From Paenibacillus psychroresistens (GTDB lineage Bacteria; Bacillota; Bacilli; Paenibacillales; NBRC-103111), in NCBI RefSeq assembly GCF_009728935.1, contig NZ_CP034235.1, positions 5,122,001-5,186,000 of the forward strand: a DNA stretch of 64,000 nt. The letters are read 5' to 3'. The notes beneath the pieces were generated by a model that saw only the letters and a list, made by a program, of their open reading frames with translations, searched no databases and was not told where the DNA came from. Shown here in pieces: positions 18,326-26,777 of this stretch (position 1 is its first letter; every line of letters starts with the position of its first letter). Both the position numbers and the translations under genes were made by a program.

Positions 18326-19165
18326 TTGTCAAATTTATCATACTACATTTGGCTGGCTCTCTTCGGTGTAGGAATTTTCTCCTATACGGTGTATAAGAAG
18401 AAACAATTTACTGATTTGTTTTTATTCTTTTTAGCTGCTTCCGTCTTCTCTTGGATAGGTGAATATTTTGTACTCTATTTATTTGATGCCTACATATATA
18501 AACCCAGTGTTTTTACTGACCCTTTCGCCGAAAGTACTTTAGGGCATCTTATAACAAACACGTTTTTTTGGGGTTCAACAGCAGTTCTAGTTGGTGCATT
18601 CTCCTTACGATATCATTGGTTTTTCTTGATATCCGCTGTTTACATGTCATTTGATATTTTGTTTATCAAGGTTGGAGCCTATGAACACCATTGGTGGAGA
18701 ACTAATATGACTGGCATTACAGTAATTATCTTTCTAATAATTATTAAAAAATGGTTTTTAAAATTGAAAGAACACAGGTATGAATTTCTGCGAAATATAA
18801 CGTTGCTTTTGGTTGCATTTTTTTTCATAGCGATTGACACATACATTCTCTTGCTTCTCGGAAAACAGCATTATAGAGTGGATTGGTATGAAAATATGTA
18901 CCGCGATAGTACTGTGTTTTCTTTTCTTTATCACGCTGGTATTGCTCTCGTCTTTATATTTTTTGTTTGTATTCTCAAAAAGTGGTATTGGAAAATATCT
19001 CCAATCCTTTTCTTTTTGTTGAGTGATAGTTTACTTCTAAATATGAAAATTTTGATTTTCCAAGATGGGTGGAGCTTTTTTTACTTAACACTCACTCGTA
19101 TTTTAGCTTTAGCGATTTTTGTTCTCTTAGAAAAAAACACCTTAAAACAGGAGTTCCAGAACTAA
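18326..19165 (+). CDS. uncharacterised polytopic membrane protein
   Basis: 279 aa beginning at a TTG with GGGAGGG five bases upstream. About eight hydrophobic segments rich in Phe, Tyr and Trp; a loop reads VGAYEHHWWRTN. Arrangement resembles small Bacillales membrane proteins of unknown function. No enzymatic motif is visible. Monocistronic, oppositely oriented to its left neighbour. Confidence 0.75.
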   Translation: MSNLSYYIWLALFGVGIFSYTVYKKKQFTDLFLFFLAASVFSWIGEYFVLYLFDAYIYKPSVFTDPFAESTLGHLITNTFFWGSTAVLVGAFSLRYHWFFLISAVYMSFDILFIKVGAYEHHWWRTNMTGITVIIFLIIIKKWFLKLKEHRYEFLRNITLLLVAFFFIAIDTYILLLLGKQHYRVDWYENMYRDSTVFSFLYHAGIALVFIFFVCILKKWYWKISPILFFLLSDSLLLNMKILIFQDGWSFFYLTLTRILALAIFVLLEKNTLKQEFQN

Positions 19166-19230
19166 CCTGTTTAATCCCTCTTTGTGCACCAGTACGATTC
19201 TCCGTATCACTTTAACGGCGAAAATAAAAT

Positions 19231-19574
19231 GCACCTGATTTCAGGTGCCCTAGGCTGTTGAAAAAGTCATTTTAAAGAGACTATGAATGACTTCTGTCCC
19301 ATATAAGTATTCTTCATGGAATTTCTCCCTCTAATAAATGGATTCCAGTTTAGTTTTATATTTTACATGGAATTTATCCTGCTAGTTCAGCTGAAAAGCC
19401 TTGAAACACGCAAAATGCGCTTTTTTACAAGTACCTTTTCCAGTTATTTTCTCGAAATGGTCATTTAATACAATATTAGCGGGAGTTTTTCCAGGTGTAT
19501 TTTTTGGCCTAGTACGGTGCACAAAGCGACTGATTGTAGAATTTCTCAACAGCTTGGGCACCTGATTTCAGGTG
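19231..19574. mobile_element. MITE-like insertion or IS relic inside a terminator palindrome
   Basis: Imperfect terminal inverted repeats (AGGCTGTTGAAAAAGTC at 19252-19268; complement of AAGCTGTTGAGAAATTC at 19539-19555) bound about 304 bases with no open gene. Both sides carry the same 17-base sequence GCACCTGATTTCAGGTG (19231-19247 and 19558-19574), itself a hairpin. GGCTGTTGAGAAA-like ends are familiar from IS1182-type elements, some of which insert at palindromes with long duplications. I read this as a non-autonomous or deleted element that duplicated a terminator. Confidence 0.6.
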
Positions 19575-19591
19575 TCCTTCTTTAAGTATCA

Positions 19592-19842
19592 TTAAGCATA
19601 GCCTCCAACTATGGTTCGTCCGTGTCCAGCTAAAACAACTTGCTCCGATTCGTTATCCAAAATACGGGTTAAACTTTCCGTATAATATTGCAACTTAATT
19701 TCATGCACTGGCGTTTTATCTAAGCCATGACCAGGTAATCAAAGGTTGCCACCTTGTGTCCTGCGTTTTCCATAAGCGGGACAATTTTATTCCAGCACCA
19801 AGCTCCGTGCCATGATCCATGAACAAGAACGAGAGTACTCAT
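19592..19842 (-). pseudogene. alpha/beta hydrolase relic, frameshifted and C-terminally truncated
   Basis: ATG at 19842 with GGAG upstream reads STLVLVHGSWHGAWCW then NAGHKVATFD, the opening of salicylate-esterase/EstC-like hydrolases, before running to a stop (YLVMA). In the next frame PGHGLDKTPVHEIKLQYYTE continues the family pattern; one base lost in a T run (near 19735) explains the break. It then ends after LAGHGRTIVGGYA, near the expected nucleophile region, so most of the enzyme is missing. Confidence 0.75.
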
Positions 19843-19883
19843 CAATAATCTCTCCTTGTCAAATTCACTATTTACAAAATTGA

Positions 19884-20330
19884 TTATTCCACGACCATTG
19901 GAGGTCCAATAATTACTGTGTCATTGTCAGCGGCGATTTGAACAATTTCCTCGAGAGAATGACGACTGATTTCAGGGAAGAAATCCTCGATTCCACCCGG
20001 CGTGAAGATGAACAACATCCTCCCCGTATTAGGACCTACGTTAGCCCACGTATGCGGTGTGCCACGAGGAACCAAGACACTAGTTCCAGGAGTGGCATCA
20101 AATTCCTCGTCGCCAACTTGGAAACGGAAAGTACCCTCCAGAACTTAAAATGTTTCTTCGCGTTCGTTATGGATATGCTTCGGCGGTCCCATCAGAGACG
20201 GTACACGCGCTTCAACGATAGATATTGCTCCACCAACTTGATTGCTATGAAGGCGCACGGTCATTTGCTCACCTGGCATTGTGTCGAACCATACGAGATC
20301 CTTAGCGTAGTTAACAACTGGTTTACTCAT
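19884..20330 (-). pseudogene. cupin-domain protein with a premature stop
   Basis: From the ATG at 20330 (AAGGAG nine bases upstream). Cupin motif 1 (PPKHIHNEREETF) is followed by TAA where family members have Tyr. The same frame resumes at once with VLEGTFRFQVGDEEF and reaches motif 2 (VPRGTPHTWANVG) and its end at 19884. One base change (TAT/TAC to TAA) thus interrupts an otherwise normal small cupin of about 148 codons. Lies in the decayed operon behind the promoter at 20662-20690. Confidence 0.85.
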
Positions 20331-20417
20331 GTTGTCATTCTCCTTAAATCTCATGTTGTATTTTTTTCGAAACACCGTTCTTGCCTGCAGCCTGATTCAT
20401 TATTCTTTCCTTCTGCG

Positions 20418-20609
20418 TTACTTTACGGGATGTCCATACTGCGAGATATACTTTCCAACATCTTCCAGAGTCAAAGCAGTGCGACCTGCGACGGTTATGG
20501 CGCATCCTTCGGCAGCCAGCGCAATTGCAGCAGCCCGAGCGATACCGGTACCTCCACCAGTGATGAGAGCAGTCCTTCCAGCGAACTGTTGTGTGGTTGG
20601 CTGTGACAT
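20418..20609 (-). pseudogene. SDR fragment with the middle deleted
   Basis: 63 aa. The first half is a dehydrogenase cofactor fold (TALITGGGTGIARAAAIALA), with GIAR where GIGR is usual. After residue about 45 it jumps to TLEDVGKYISQYGHPVK, and the catalytic Ser-Tyr-Lys region is absent. RBS and start are intact (GAGGAAAT), so a short product could be made, but not an SDR enzyme. First gene behind the strong promoter, followed by the cupin. Confidence 0.75.
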
Positions 20610-20630
20610 GATATTTCCTCTTTAATTTAT

Positions 20631-20690
20631 TAGACGATTTACTTAAATCGTCTATATGTATATAATAGACAAATAGACACATAGTGTCAA
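20631..20690 (-). promoter_or_regulatory. strong promoter with palindromic operator
   Basis: Minus strand TTGACA (20685-20690), 17-base spacer, TATTAT (20662-20667). Just downstream lies a 10-bp-arm palindrome TAGACGATTT-ACTT-AAATCGTCTA (20631-20654), and the spacer holds GACAC/GTGTC symmetry. Placement of the dyad over the start region fits repression, probably by the TetR whose remnant lies just upstream. Confidence 0.8.
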
Positions 20691-20709
20691 TTAGTATAAA
20701 AAGGAAATA

Positions 20710-20798
20710 TTGACGATAAATAAAACCCTATTGTTGCGATGGCGTTAGAGGTGTTCTTCAAGTACGGTTACAAGTGGGTATCTTCATCTATCTCATAA
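20710..20798 (+). pseudogene. possible TetR-family regulator remnant (N-terminal helix-turn-helix)
   Basis: TTG at 20710 after AAAGGAAAT gives TINKT. The adjacent frame then gives IVAMALEVFFKYGYK, a recognisable helix 1-2 of TetR DNA-binding domains, before reading into a stop at about 20796. Only about 25 codons survive, with a frameshift. It is divergent from the decayed SDR-cupin operon and adjacent to the palindromic operator, the normal position for its repressor. Short, so tentative. Confidence 0.4.
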
Positions 20799-21171
20799 AG
20801 AAGAGATAAAAAAATTGAAAGCACGTTATTTGCGCTCTGTGGATGAGAAAAATTGGTCTGGATTAGCACCGCTTTTTACGGCTGACGAGAAGCTTAAACC
20901 GGATGGACATGCGTTTAAAGACGGGGAAGAAATGAGCACGGTGATTGAGAACCTTGATGGAGCAGCCCCTTCCATTCACCACGGGCATTTGCCGGAGATT
21001 GATCGAATCGATGAAAAGCCATTATCTCCAATGTCAATCTTTTCGACGGGCTACATGGAGAACAGCACCCCAGTGGCGGCGAACCGACTTTTCTGGACGA
21101 CTATTGAGGCGAACTCGGATTTCGTTAAAGAGTTTGTCGCGTTTCCATTCCTCCATAAGTATGTGCCCTGA
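20749..21171 (+). pseudogene. SnoaL-like (NTF2-fold) protein remnant
   Basis: The open frame has no ATG before the homologous part. From about 20800 it reads EEIKKLKARYLRSVDEKNW, LAPLFTADEKLKPDGHAF and IHHGHLPEIDRI, the pattern of SnoaL-like proteins. Similarity stops near 21045, where the frame enters the antisense of a methyltransferase gene. Both ends are thus lost: the front fused to the TetR relic, the back to unrelated DNA. Confidence 0.6.
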
Positions 21172-21840
21172 GAAGGTTCCGAGGAGTTTAATGTACTCGT
21201 CAACTTGATAAATGCACTCCCAATCAAAATGTCGTATGTGAACAACCTCAAACAGGCCACTTTTCTCAATCTCATCTTTTTGCTCGTGAAGTTCCCCCGG
21301 GCGCAGCCAATCGTTGTTCTCTACCGATTTACCTTCGCAGATCTCATAGTAAACGGTTTGAATTTCACGGAAGAATGGGTCACCACCGTCTGGAAAAACG
21401 TGATCTGCGTTCCAAAATGCCAGGTGTCCGCCGGGACGAAGGACCTGCCATGCCTTAATGTACCGAACTTCAGGATCAATCCATTTCCAAGCGGTTGCAG
21501 CAAATACCAGATCAAACCCATTCTCTGCCTCTGGTTGCCAGTCTTCGAAGCTCCCGTTGATTATGTCAACGTCCATTCCGACAAGGTTTTGACGGGCAAT
21601 TGTAGCGAGCTCAGCTCCAAGTTCTACGCACGTGATTTTTAATCCGCGCTTGGCTAACGGGAGAGTAGCCTTTCCTGTAGCACAACCCACTTCCAGTAAA
21701 CGATCATCTGGATTCAAATTTGTCGTATGGATTAAATCATCGAACATTTTTTCCGGGTAATCCGGGCGTGCCTGCTGATAAATATTCGCGACTTGTTCAA
21801 ATAACTCACGTAATTTTATATTATCATTCTTCGAATTCAT
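21034..21840 (-). CDS. class I SAM-dependent methyltransferase
   Basis: 268 aa. SAM-binding motif I LLEVGCATGKATLPLAKRG (residues about 49-67), motif II acidic end CVELGAEL, and LVFAATAWKWIDPE plus LRPGGHLAFW for motifs III-IV. Resembles small-molecule methyltransferases near ubiquinone/biotin types. C-terminus (AVLHVARRKD) looks intact. GGAGGTATT precedes the start. Methyl acceptor unknown. Confidence 0.92.
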   Translation of the reverse strand: MNSKNDNIKLRELFEQVANIYQQARPDYPEKMFDDLIHTTNLNPDDRLLEVGCATGKATLPLAKRGLKITCVELGAELATIARQNLVGMDVDIINGSFEDWQPEAENGFDLVFAATAWKWIDPEVRYIKAWQVLRPGGHLAFWNADHVFPDGGDPFFREIQTVYYEICEGKSVENNDWLRPGELHEQKDEIEKSGLFEVVHIRHFDWECIYQVDEYIKLLGTFSGHILMEEWKRDKLFNEIRVRLNSRPEKSVRRHWGAVLHVARRKD

Positions 21841-21940
21841 AATACCTCCTTACACTCAACCTTATTTTGGATAACGTTGGGTTTTCCGATATAAAGTGAT
21901 TCTGCGTTATAATTTGGGTATCCTGCCAGTTAGTTAAATC

Positions 21941-21975
21941 AAAAAAGAAGACTGCCTCTATAAAAATGCAGTCCT
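21941..21975 (-). terminator. terminator after the 77-aa gene
   Basis: GACTGC / GCAGTC stem with flanking partial pairing and a 12-base loop; minus-strand tail TTCTTTTTT. It lies two bases past the stop codon. Confidence 0.75.
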
Positions 21976-21977
21976 CA

Positions 21978-22211
21978 TTATTTATTATCCTTTTCATTTC
22001 CGTGCTTAAAGTTGCCTGTCGCCTTAGCCATGATTAATTGGGCTTCCTTAGGACTGGCAAGCTGGATCTTGCTGATGAACTTGTCGCTCAACTTACCAGA
22101 GAGGATCGTTATTCTTTTACCTTTCCAGTAAATAAACACTTTCAGATCTTTAGTAACTTCGTAAGTAAAGACTTCTTCATCCAATTTGTTTCGTTTATCT
22201 ATGTTGGCCAA
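21978..22211 (-). CDS. small conserved hypothetical protein
   Basis: 77 aa, highly charged (Lys/Asp/Glu), with a central beta-like stretch LKVFIYWKGKRITIL and a C-terminal KATGNFKHGNEKDN. GAGGTGAG site upstream and a terminator right behind it. It looks like a small cytoplasmic protein found in Bacillales; no function is recognised. Confidence 0.75.
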   Translation of the reverse strand: MANIDKRNKLDEEVFTYEVTKDLKVFIYWKGKRITILSGKLSDKFISKIQLASPKEAQLIMAKATGNFKHGNEKDNK

Positions 22212-22433
22212 AATCTCACCTCTCTTCCCACCCCGCAGATGATTCCAGAGTGTTGCTCGATATCACTCGACTTTGCATATTCTTATTATAATGGATAAGG
22301 ATTTTCTTTGTATCTATGTATTTAGTAACTATATTAGTTGAAGAAATTATTTTTTTAAAGTCTCGCTTTACTTAAGCTGGGAGGTTTTAATCTATATTTC
22401 TTTTTTCATACACTAGCTTGTCCCGTTAATGGA

Positions 22434-22463
22434 GAGAAGAGCTGCCAAGCGGCAGCCCTTCTC
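22434..22463. repeat. stable hairpin without T tract
   Basis: GAGAAG-A-GCTGCC / GGCAGC-C-CTTCTC around loop AAGC, 12 pairs with one mismatch. No T run on either strand, so not a standard terminator; it lies downstream of the 51-aa gene and could protect its mRNA end. The rest of 22300-22512 shows nothing else. Confidence 0.6.
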
Positions 22464-22512
22464 GTAGGATGTTACCGGAATACGTAACTTGAAAAAAGAT
22501 TGAAATTGTATG

Positions 22513-22668
22513 TCATGATGCCAGATATGCTACCCATGTGCCTGCATCCACTTTTCGAACAAACTCTTTAAAACTAATTCCGTAACGATTTCCAATGTCA
22601 AAATGATTGAAATAGCTTTCAAGTTTATCCAAACGTTTAATCTCCGGATCAATGATTGTAATGTACAA
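22513..22668 (-). CDS. 51-aa hypothetical protein with TTG start
   Basis: TTG at 22668 with GGAGG nine bases upstream opens a 52-codon frame: YITIIDPEIKRLDKLESYF, then HFDIGNRYGISFKEFVRKV and a Trp-containing tail. Composition (balanced charge, amphipathic helices) looks like a real small soluble protein. It has its own promoter lying in a long inverted repeat. Function not recognised. Missed by ATG-only or length-limited calling. Confidence 0.65.
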   Translation of the reverse strand: MYITIIDPEIKRLDKLESYFNHFDIGNRYGISFKEFVRKVDAGTWVAYLAS

Positions 22669-22692
22669 TTCAACATTCCTCCTTCGCTTTAA

Positions 22693-22737
22693 TATACATA
22701 TTGTATCATAAAACTTAAATACGATACAATATGTATA
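22693..22737 (-). promoter_or_regulatory. promoter embedded in a 15-bp inverted repeat
   Basis: Arms TATACATATTGTATC / GATACAATATGTATA (22693-22707, 22723-22737), 15 bases apart. On the minus strand TTGTAT and TACAAT within the arms are 18 bases apart and would serve as -35 and -10, 24 bases before the RBS of the 51-aa gene. A dimeric repressor bound here would cover both promoter boxes. Confidence 0.65.
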
Positions 22738-22871
22738 TAAGTTGAAGGTGCGAGATATATCCTTCTAATCTGCTAGAATTGTCTTAAAAACGTTCTGCTG
22801 ACAATATGCCTTCCCATGATATGAGCGGTTAATTCGAACAATCGTTACTCGTAATGAACATAGGGGTTCGT

Positions 22872-23885
22872 TTATCTGCGGCGTAGACGCTTGTTTTCTA
22901 TGGCAGGATTCATCAAGAAGGTATTGTCTGCTACGTTGAGATCTGTACCTGGAGGAACGATTTCGTCAATCCAATCAAGGATATCCTCGTTTAGTACCGC
23001 GTCCGCACCAGCCAAAAGATCCTCGAGCTGCTCTGGTTTCCGTGGGCCAATAAGGACGGACGTTATAGCCGGATGTGACAGGACAAACGCGATTGCCAGG
23101 TGTGCTAATGGCATTTCCGTCTCTGCGGCAAGTTGAGTGAGCTGCTGGACAGCCGCCAATTTCACTTGATTTCCCGGTATCGAGAGGTCGAATGCACGTG
23201 TTTGCAGCGATGCGCGGTTGCCTGTAGTAGGATCCACCTTTCCTGACAACCAACCGCTACTCAGAGGCCCGTAGGATAGAACACCCATTCCATAGCGTTG
23301 CGTCGAGGGGAGCACAGCCGATTCGTTCGTTCTATTGAGGATTGAGTACCTCGGCTGCTCCGTGAGGAAGCGGTGATGTCCGTGCTTATCTGCGGCCCAT
23401 TGTGCTTCGACGATCTGCTCTGCCGGAAAAGTGGAGGAACCAATAGCACGAACCTTGCCTGAACGAATTAGATCGGAGAGGGCTGAGAGTGTCTCACCTA
23501 TGTCCGTATTCGGATCAGGACGATGCATTTGGTAGAGGTCAATGTAGTCGGTGCCGAGCCGCCGCAAACTATCCTCGACCGCGCGGATGATCCAACGCCG
23601 ATTTCCCCCACTCTGGTTGGCATCCTGTCCCATCGGTAAGCCGAACTTCGTTGCAAGCACCACCTTATCGCGCTTTCCCTTAAGCGCCTTGCCGACAATC
23701 TCCTCGGACTCTCCCTTGGAGTATACGTCAGCTGTGTCAATAAAGTTGATACCGGCATCCATAGCCGTGTGGATCATGCGGACCGATTCGTCATGGTCGG
23801 TGTTACCCATTGCTCCGAACATCATCGTCCCAAGAGCGAACTCGCTAACCGATAGGCCGGTTGCCCCGAGAATTCTGTATTTCAT
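22872..23885 (-). CDS. aldo/keto reductase
   Basis: 337 aa TIM-barrel NADPH-dependent reductase. Catalytic tetrad visible: Asp and Tyr in FIDTADVYSKG, Lys in VVLATKFG, His in DLYQMHRPDP. NADP site SVLIGPRKPEQL near the C-terminus. Typical length for the Tas/YghZ-like class. GGAGG upstream of ATG. Divergent from an AraC regulator with a 195-base gap, recalling AraC-controlled aldehyde reductases such as E. coli YqhC/YqhD. Slightly GC-rich. Confidence 0.94.
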   Translation of the reverse strand: MKYRILGATGLSVSEFALGTMMFGAMGNTDHDESVRMIHTAMDAGINFIDTADVYSKGESEEIVGKALKGKRDKVVLATKFGLPMGQDANQSGGNRRWIIRAVEDSLRRLGTDYIDLYQMHRPDPNTDIGETLSALSDLIRSGKVRAIGSSTFPAEQIVEAQWAADKHGHHRFLTEQPRYSILNRTNESAVLPSTQRYGMGVLSYGPLSSGWLSGKVDPTTGNRASLQTRAFDLSIPGNQVKLAAVQQLTQLAAETEMPLAHLAIAFVLSHPAITSVLIGPRKPEQLEDLLAGADAVLNEDILDWIDEIVPPGTDLNVADNTFLMNPAIENKRLRRR

Positions 23886-24080
23886 ATGTTTGTCCTCCTT
23901 TTTTGTGAACTTGGAATCTCTGTGGTTGAAGATTCCTCCTTCCTTTCAACTTGATTATGATTCAGTTGAGATGCAAGGAGATAGTCAATTGGTTGCAAAT
24001 CATTGCCTAATCCTCTCGTTCCGTTTTGTCTACCTCTCAAAGAGCGTATAATAACGATAAGGAAATAAGGAGGGAAAGTC

Positions 24081-24995
24081 ATGACGAATTCACCTACTCA
24101 CCAAGATCCCCTGGTTCCATATCAAACAGAGTTGGCCCAGCTTATAGAAAATAATACGGACGGGGACGGGATTCACCCGACAGTGATTCCGGCACTTTCC
24201 ATGATACGCAACTCGGTTACGACATTTCCTTCGTTTTCCGTTCATGAACCGACCATCTGCTTCGTCGCCCAAGGCACCAAAGTAGTCATACTGGGGGACG
24301 AAAGCTATACGTATGGTCCCTCCAGCTATTTGGTCGTGTCCTTGGTTTTACCTGTTTCCGCACAAATAATTCAGGCGACGCCAGACTCTCCCTATTTATG
24401 CGTCCAGCTCAAATTTGACCCGAAAGATGTCCTTGACTTGATGAACGGTATGGATCAGCCAGTCCCTGCCAAGGGAGATTCACAACGAGCTTTGTTTGTA
24501 GCCAAAGCGAGATTTCCCCTCTTGGATGCCGTTATCCGGCTGGTCCGGTTATTAGATAATCCGGAGGATGTACCGGTACTCTCACCGCTGATTATACGAG
24601 AAATTTTATATCGGCTCTTAAGCGGAGGACAGAGTAATGCGCTAATACAGATCGCCATGAGCGGAAGCAGCTCAAACCGGATTGCCAACGTCGTGCAGCG
24701 GATTAAGCAGAATTACACCATTCCATTGCGTATCGAAGAGCTCGCCTCGATCGCCAACATGGCGCCATCCACTCTGCATCGGCATTTCAAAGAAGTCACA
24801 GCAATGAGCCCGCTCCAATATCAGAAACAGTTACAGCTGCAGGAAGCACGTCGTATTTTATTGTCCGAATCTGCGGATGCTGCAGACGTCGCCTTTCAAG
24901 TCGGCTACGAAAGCCCCTCCCAATTCAGCCGCGAGTATGCCCGCCTGTTTGGTCTCCCCCCGATCAGCGATATCAATCGGCTGCGAAGGGAGTAG
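24081..24995 (+). CDS. AraC-family regulator with AraC_N domain
   Basis: 304 aa. N-terminal cupin-like AraC_N domain (HEPTICFVAQGTKVVILG), then two C-terminal helix-turn-helix motifs (IEELASIANMAPSTLHRHFK and AAFQ-type VAFQVGYESPSQFSREYARL). GGAGG upstream. Divergent from the aldo/keto reductase, its probable target. It is a close paralogue of the AraC gene at 27446: both share the QYQKQL-LQEARRILL segment. Confidence 0.93.
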   Translation: MTNSPTHQDPLVPYQTELAQLIENNTDGDGIHPTVIPALSMIRNSVTTFPSFSVHEPTICFVAQGTKVVILGDESYTYGPSSYLVVSLVLPVSAQIIQATPDSPYLCVQLKFDPKDVLDLMNGMDQPVPAKGDSQRALFVAKARFPLLDAVIRLVRLLDNPEDVPVLSPLIIREILYRLLSGGQSNALIQIAMSGSSSNRIANVVQRIKQNYTIPLRIEELASIANMAPSTLHRHFKEVTAMSPLQYQKQLQLQEARRILLSESADAADVAFQVGYESPSQFSREYARLFGLPPISDINRLRRE

Positions 24996-25147
24996 GTTAC
25001 ATTTGCGTATGAAATTCTGGGATGTTTTCCATACTTTCATCTATATGTTCATATACTCCAAAACCAGCAGTTACTTTAATATAATAAAAAGAACTGCTCT
25101 TCCAAGCAATTCCACTATACTAATTCGTTAGCACTCTAACTGTGTAA

Positions 25148-25777
25148 TTATAGTTCTTTCTTACATTTTACAATTATAAAATTTATTGGAGGTTTATTTT
25201 TCATTTCCTTATTTGGTTCGTCAATTTCCGAAAACTCTACCAATCCATATTTTTCAAATTCTTGTTTTATGGATTCAGAATCATAAAAAAACATTTTTAT
25301 GCCTTCCATTACCTCGAAATAGTCTTTATCTAATTGTTCACCCTTTCCAAACATGGGGGCTTTTTTTGAAACAGTCGTAAGTATCATGTATCCATTTGGC
25401 TTTAACTGATTGTAGCAATCTTTAATAAACTTCTCTCTCTCACGATTATTCAATAAATGAATAAGTGCATAGCAAAATATACCGTCATAAAGTTTGTTAT
25501 CAAAAGGCATATCCGTTACTGAACCATGAAAAATTCGAATATCAATCCCGTTCTGTCTCGCCAAGTTAATCGCTGTTTTTGAAATTTCAATACCTGTTAC
25601 TTTTATTCCATTGTCAATAAAAACCTTTGCATTTCTGCCATATCCAATACCTGGTACCAGTATGTCCTTTACATCCCTTTCGAGGAAAAAGTCCTTTGTC
25701 ACGATTGCGGAGTCTGTAGGTTCAAATCCCCACATCGTTTGTTTTTCTATAAAACTTGCTTCCCAGAATTCCGTCAT
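25148..25777 (-). CDS. class I SAM-dependent methyltransferase
   Basis: 209 aa from the ATG at 25777 (AAAGGAG eight bases upstream). Opening TEFWEASFIEKQTMWGFEP resembles thiopurine/TehB-like methyltransferases. SAM site DILVPGIGYGRNAKVFIDNG (with VPGIGYGRN instead of the usual D-GCGxG), then VTGIEISKTAI and LKPNGYMILTTV. Probable small-molecule detoxification role; substrate unknown. A partial inverted repeat just downstream may terminate it. Confidence 0.9.
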   Translation of the reverse strand: MTEFWEASFIEKQTMWGFEPTDSAIVTKDFFLERDVKDILVPGIGYGRNAKVFIDNGIKVTGIEISKTAINLARQNGIDIRIFHGSVTDMPFDNKLYDGIFCYALIHLLNNREREKFIKDCYNQLKPNGYMILTTVSKKAPMFGKGEQLDKDYFEVMEGIKMFFYDSESIKQEFEKYGLVEFSEIDEPNKEMKNKPPINFIIVKCKKEL

Positions 25778-25841
25778 ATCTCTATCTCCTTTATGTTTTA
25801 TTTTAATTGGTATGCTATCTTGCAATCATATCATACGTGAC

Positions 25842-26098
25842 TTAATGAATTTTTCCGTTATTTAAACTACTGTTCTGATTCAATCGTTTGCCATAACGAA
25901 TCCTGTGACACACTAGGTAAGGTTCCAGTGCTTCTAATACACTTGTATAATGGCACTGTACCACATCAGTCGTAATTTTCTCCCCAAGTACAAAACATTC
26001 CGAGTTCCGTATCACCAAATCTATCACCTGCTCGTATGCTTCGGCTTTAGGGAAATACGGAATATTTAAAAAACCGCCCATAAGAGCGGTCAATTGAA
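25842..26098 (-). other. possible gene remnant, unrecognised
   Basis: A minus-strand frame downstream of the FtsW fragment reads a protein-like text (NIPYFPKAEAYEQVIDLVI, ITTDVVQCHYTSVLEALEPY) to a stop at 25842. An internal ATG near 26082 has no ribosome binding site. The upstream part of the frame is antisense-like shadow inside the FtsW fragment. Could be the tail of a lost gene. Confidence 0.3.
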
Positions 26099-26777
26099 CT
26101 AGCTTCTGTAAGGAATCATGTCCTTCCTTCGATAAACCCCAAGCAATAATCCTACAACAGCATATTCGATCATCAAATGGCTGCCGCCATAACTGAGGAA
26201 TGGGATAGGAAGATCGATTATCAACAATTTTCCGCTTGCCATAGCAAGCCCGTAAACAAGCTGGATCGCAAGCAGCATCGACAAAGCAAGAATTAAGGTT
26301 CTTCCGTATGGTTCTCGTACCGCTTTGAAAGAATACACTAACCGTGTGAGAAACCAAATCACGGTACTAAGTAGTACGAGTCCAGCCCCCCATCCGAAGC
26401 AGTTTATCAAGTAGATAACCAACATTTCTGATTGGAACGCAGGCAAATGATTTTCATAAGCTCCAAAGCCTTTTCCCCACCAATCGGAAGAACGGATACT
26501 AGCAGCACTCTGTATATACAAATATCCGGCACCAGAAGGATCATTCAATGGATTTATTGCTGCCATTAATCTATTCCAAAGAAAAGGAGTAGACCAAGCA
26601 TAAACAATTCCGATTAAGAATAACCCCGCAGCAATTGACGAACTTAGTAGCCATTTACGGCTGAGCCAGCCAAATAGAATGAATGAAACCAGCAAATACA
26701 TGGACAGAATCGGTATTGCAGGTACCATCATATAAATAATGCTGGGTACCACCAGAATTAAAAGTCCCCGCAGTACA
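26099..26777 (-). pseudogene. FtsW/RodA/SpoVE-family C-terminal fragment
   Basis: Reads about 225 residues of a SEDS glycosyltransferase: several membrane spans, SGAGYLYIQSAASIRSSDWW with GKGFG, and the diagnostic IDLPIPFLSYGGSHLMIEY near the end. The N-terminal half is missing. Upstream the frame runs to about 26777, where it abuts a truncated SDR gene in another frame. It has no ribosome binding site of its own. A fusion scar rather than a working cell-wall polymerase. Confidence 0.8.

Noticed and set aside
25842-26357. 171-codon frame overlapping the FtsW fragment
   Set aside because: The upstream two thirds overlap clear FtsW text in another frame; only the final 257 bases are listed as a possible remnant.
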